The notes beneath the pieces were generated by a model that had not been told where the DNA came from, did not search any database, and worked only from the letters and a program-made list of their open reading frames with translations. Below, piece by piece: positions 61,664-64,000 of a DNA stretch of 64,000 nt. The position numbers were made by a program, and so were the translations under genes. This DNA is from Ciona intestinalis (taxonomy: Eukaryota > Chordata > Ascidiacea > Phlebobranchia > Cionidae), in assembly GCF_000224145.3 (NCBI RefSeq), contig NC_020173.2, positions 1,125,273 through 1,189,272 of the forward strand, read 5' to 3'. The stretch's first letter is position 1, and each line of letters opens with the position of its first letter.

Positions 61664-61853
61664 TACAGTACTGTGGGAAAAGATATGACAACCTTAGCAC
61701 ATAATATCCAAACATCCTGATCAAGTTTTAAACAATTAACAACGGTCTATGGGAGTCGTAAGGATACAATTTTAAAATTCTTTGAATGTTTTTGTTTACT
61801 ACCAAATGTGACGGAAATATAGAACTAAAGGTGCACCATCTTTCCAACCCTTA
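61664..61853 (-). mobile_element. MITE copy 9
   Basis: Reverse orientation: TACAGTACTGTGGGAAAAGA, CACATAATATCCAAACATCC, CAACGGTCTATGGGAGTCGT and a closing CACCATCTTTCCAACCC. Somewhat decayed. Confidence 0.8.
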
Positions 61854-61857
61854 GCAC

Positions 61858-62170
61858 GCTTGTAACATAGCGGTTACGGGTTCAAGGATCGTCGCAGTAA
61901 CAATTGTGGGCGTATGTATTTGGGGGCAGCCTCTTATTAAGATTAATTATTAAGAACAATGTTAACCAATGGGTTGTCCAAACTGCCAGCCTTGAACAAA
62001 AATAAATAAATAATGAACACCCTCAAATTTAAATAAATAGTAACTCGTAAGCGGACGCGAGATCTATAAACAGAACAGCAGTCTTATACCAAAATCTGGA
62101 CTCTTTATGTTATAAGGACTATCTTTGCTCTTGCAAGCGTGGAAAAATAAGTTACATTATCATTCATAAC
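61858..62170 (+). mobile_element. Degenerate near full-length SINE
   Basis: The B-box-like GGGTTCAAGGATCGTCGC lies near the start, then a body with CCAATGGGTTGTCCAAAC, and a 3' part AGTAACTCGTAAGCGGACGC, AAACAGAACAGC and AAGTTACATTATCATTCAT. It abuts MITE copy 9. Confidence 0.65.
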
Positions 62171-62763
62171 CGTAATATACTAACCTTGACCTAAATTAAT
62201 GTTCACGGAAAATTATTTGTTAATCGGTTAAAACTTACCAACCTAACAAAACTCAAGATATAAAATCTTAAACTATCAACTCAATTACCTTATGTCATTT
62301 CTCTTTTATAACCCGTTATATTTAAAGTCTGGTGATTCACTTGTTCTATATACCACCTATGCAATCATGGCACGACATCTGACTGCGCAGTCATTATATA
62401 CTTATGTAACTTTAATTTATTTGACTCATATATAAACAGAAACACCAACGAAAAAAGTAACTAATGAACGGTAATTAGGTGGAGCTTCATAGAGCGTTGG
62501 CTCCTAGATCAGTAAAGAAAAAATTAACTGAAATCTAATCGTGTAGCTGTAGCCTATGTGTCAAAATGTCAAGTCGTGATAATGCGCATCTGTTACCTAA
62601 CAAAAGCAAAAAAGAAAAAACGCAATCGTTGCTCAAATATTTTTCTTTATGTGTCCTTCCTGTTGAGGTTATTTACGGTTTAGGAAGCGCTGACATAAAA
62701 GGTTCATGTCGAAACGTTGTGTATTTACAGACTGTGTATCTGTATATAGTTCATCAAATAGTG

Positions 62764-63789
62764 CTAGGATATTGTTGCAATGTTCGTGTTCTCTGAAGTG
62801 TGGTCGCTTGCCCCTTCCAGCCTCCGGATTGTTCCAACCACTTTATCAGGTGTCACAAGGAAAGGGAACAAACGGTCCCTCCAGTCGTTAAAAGATACAA
62901 TAACGCAAGTCAATGAAATCAGCATGTCAAAGTCGTAAACCAAATGTCTTAAAACACCGTATTTTTTCTTTAATAAAAATACGGATATTCCTCCGCAGAT
63001 TATGTCAGTGGCAATTGCCATAACTGCGGCAATGGTCACGCGTTTAATGAGGACCATTTCTTTGCTTGGTCCTGTTTTTGTGGAAGCCATTCCGGTTTGT
63101 CTGATTGCTTTTAAGTGTTGCAGAATTGGGTTAACCAGCAATCCTAGGAGTATGATTTGAAACAAAAGTGTGGAAATAAACAGAACAAGGCCGGGTATGA
63201 GCGTCCAAATACTGCTCCACTCAACTACACAGCCCCTTAAAGAGCTCATGTAGGCTCTCGTAGACAAGTAGAGGCCTATGGTACAAATATTAGTAACTGC
63301 CATAATTATAACGACGAAGAAACTCATGCTGCGCACGAAAGGGTTGCTAAGTTGTGCCAGAGCCGCCATTTTATAAAAACCGCGCTGACGTACCCATAGT
63401 ACAAGGTAAATACAAGTGACTACCAACGAATGCACTACGGATTTGAATTTTCTTATATGTAGACAAACATCGTGAGAAATTTCACCGTACCTTATCTCAA
63501 CAAACTCTGTGGTAATTCGAATTATAAGCAACAAAGAGGCTGCTAGGCATAACCTTCTCATCCAATCTGCCGCACTGTCTTTTGTAACTTGCTGGCTCCT
63601 TCTCCTGCTGCGTTGTATCGTACCAATAGAGGCATTTTTCTTATACACGTATACTTCAAACACGCAAAGCATAGAAGAAACGTAGACACTCCAAATCATC
63701 GCGAAACTTCCGATCACAATAGCCGCAACTCGCTGTCCTTCATATGTCACCAAAACAGTTTGATTTCCTGGAATTGTCGCGTTTTCCAT
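62764..63789 (-). CDS. Intronless seven-helix membrane protein C (paralogue of A and B)
   Basis: A single open frame of 341 codons from MENATIPGNQT with two N-glycosylation sites at the very N-terminus. Family signatures are DWMRRLCLAA before TM2, DVCLHIRKF before TM3, YLVLWVRQRGFYKM at the end of TM3, RGCVVEWS in the second outer loop, LLVNPILQHLK after TM5, MVLIKRVTIA before TM6, and CVIVSFNDWRDRLFPF at the end of TM7. It is closer in length and loop layout to B than to A, suggesting a recent B/C tandem duplication in the same orientation. No Pfam-type family was recognised by eye. Confidence 0.85.
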   Translation of the reverse strand: MENATIPGNQTVLVTYEGQRVAAIVIGSFAMIWSVYVSSMLCVFEVYVYKKNASIGTIQRSRRRSQQVTKDSAADWMRRLCLAASLLLIIRITTEFVEIRYGEISHDVCLHIRKFKSVVHSLVVTCIYLVLWVRQRGFYKMAALAQLSNPFVRSMSFFVVIIMAVTNICTIGLYLSTRAYMSSLRGCVVEWSSIWTLIPGLVLFISTLLFQIILLGLLVNPILQHLKAIRQTGMASTKTGPSKEMVLIKRVTIAAVMAIATDIICGGISVFLLKKKYGVLRHLVYDFDMLISLTCVIVSFNDWRDRLFPFLVTPDKVVGTIRRLEGASDHTSENTNIATIS

Positions 63790-64000
63790 TGTAGCTCCTA
63801 AAAAAATGCAAAAATCTACTACATCCCAAAACTGTAAAGCCTTTAAAAATGCGTGCTATTACCACTTTCGTGACTTGATGCACGCAAAACTATAAACGAT
63901 AGGCAAAACGCCGTCTAAAAACTTATTGAAAATACCATCATCCTTTCTTACGTTAGTGGTGTGTCATTGCACTGTACAAGCGTAAAGGGAATCTAACAAA
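63790..64000. other. Upstream flank of 7TM gene C
   Basis: Presumed promoter and 5' UTR of gene C. No motif was recognised, and the window ends here. Confidence 0.4.

Larger units (their letters stand above)
61109..62763. other. Intergenic between 7TM genes B and C
   Basis: It holds the B promoter side and the C 3' side. A MITE (61664-61853) is directly followed by a SINE (61858-62170). Small open frames at 61.0-61.2 and 62.6-62.9 kb are not convincing. Confidence 0.5.

Overview
The window is nuclear DNA of a small-genome animal. Short introns (mostly 60-600 bp), low GC in the first 31 kb, chordate-type gene content and the interspersed repeats (a tRNA-derived SINE and a 170-200 bp MITE with a GGGTGGGG(G)AAGATGGGACACC-like end) point to a tunicate, most likely Ciona. 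The repeat resemblance is from memory, not a database match.

Layout. 1-18.6 kb (minus strand): the 5' two thirds of an axonemal outer-arm dynein heavy chain of the DNAH5/DNAH8 type. It runs from the start codon to the beginning of the stalk coiled coil and leaves the window at base 1. 19.2-23.9 kb (minus): a complete 11-exon FBXO7 orthologue. 24.6-25.5 kb (plus): a C-type-lectin-like single-pass receptor with tyrosine motifs in its tail; its first exon is unresolved. 26.0-27.5 kb (minus): a four-exon BORCS6-like gene, head to head with the next one. 28.1-56.1 kb (plus): ZNF277, which I traced through 12 exons with a closed frame (1674 nt, 557 residues). One of its introns is 23.4 kb long. Inside that intron, on the opposite strand, lies a TRIM-NHL ubiquitin ligase gene (32.4-38.4 kb), followed by about 16 kb of anonymous DNA. 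57.9-63.8 kb: three intronless paralogous seven-helix membrane proteins (one plus, two minus) that I cannot place in a named receptor family.

The genes do not form one pathway. Dynein serves ciliary motility, FBXO7 is a ubiquitin-ligase/proteasome adaptor, BORCS6 belongs to the lysosome-positioning BORC complex, ZNF277 is a C2H2 zinc-finger protein, and the TRIM-NHL protein is a candidate E3 ligase or RNA regulator. The most novel material is lineage-specific: the 7TM cluster, the lectin-like receptor with ITIM-like motifs, and the nested-gene giant intron. Mobile elements include nine MITE copies, about nine SINE copies or fragments, and one hAT-type MITE with perfect terminal repeats and target duplication. 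Exon boundaries were read by eye from GT/AG sites, frame and remembered family sequences; no alignment was run.
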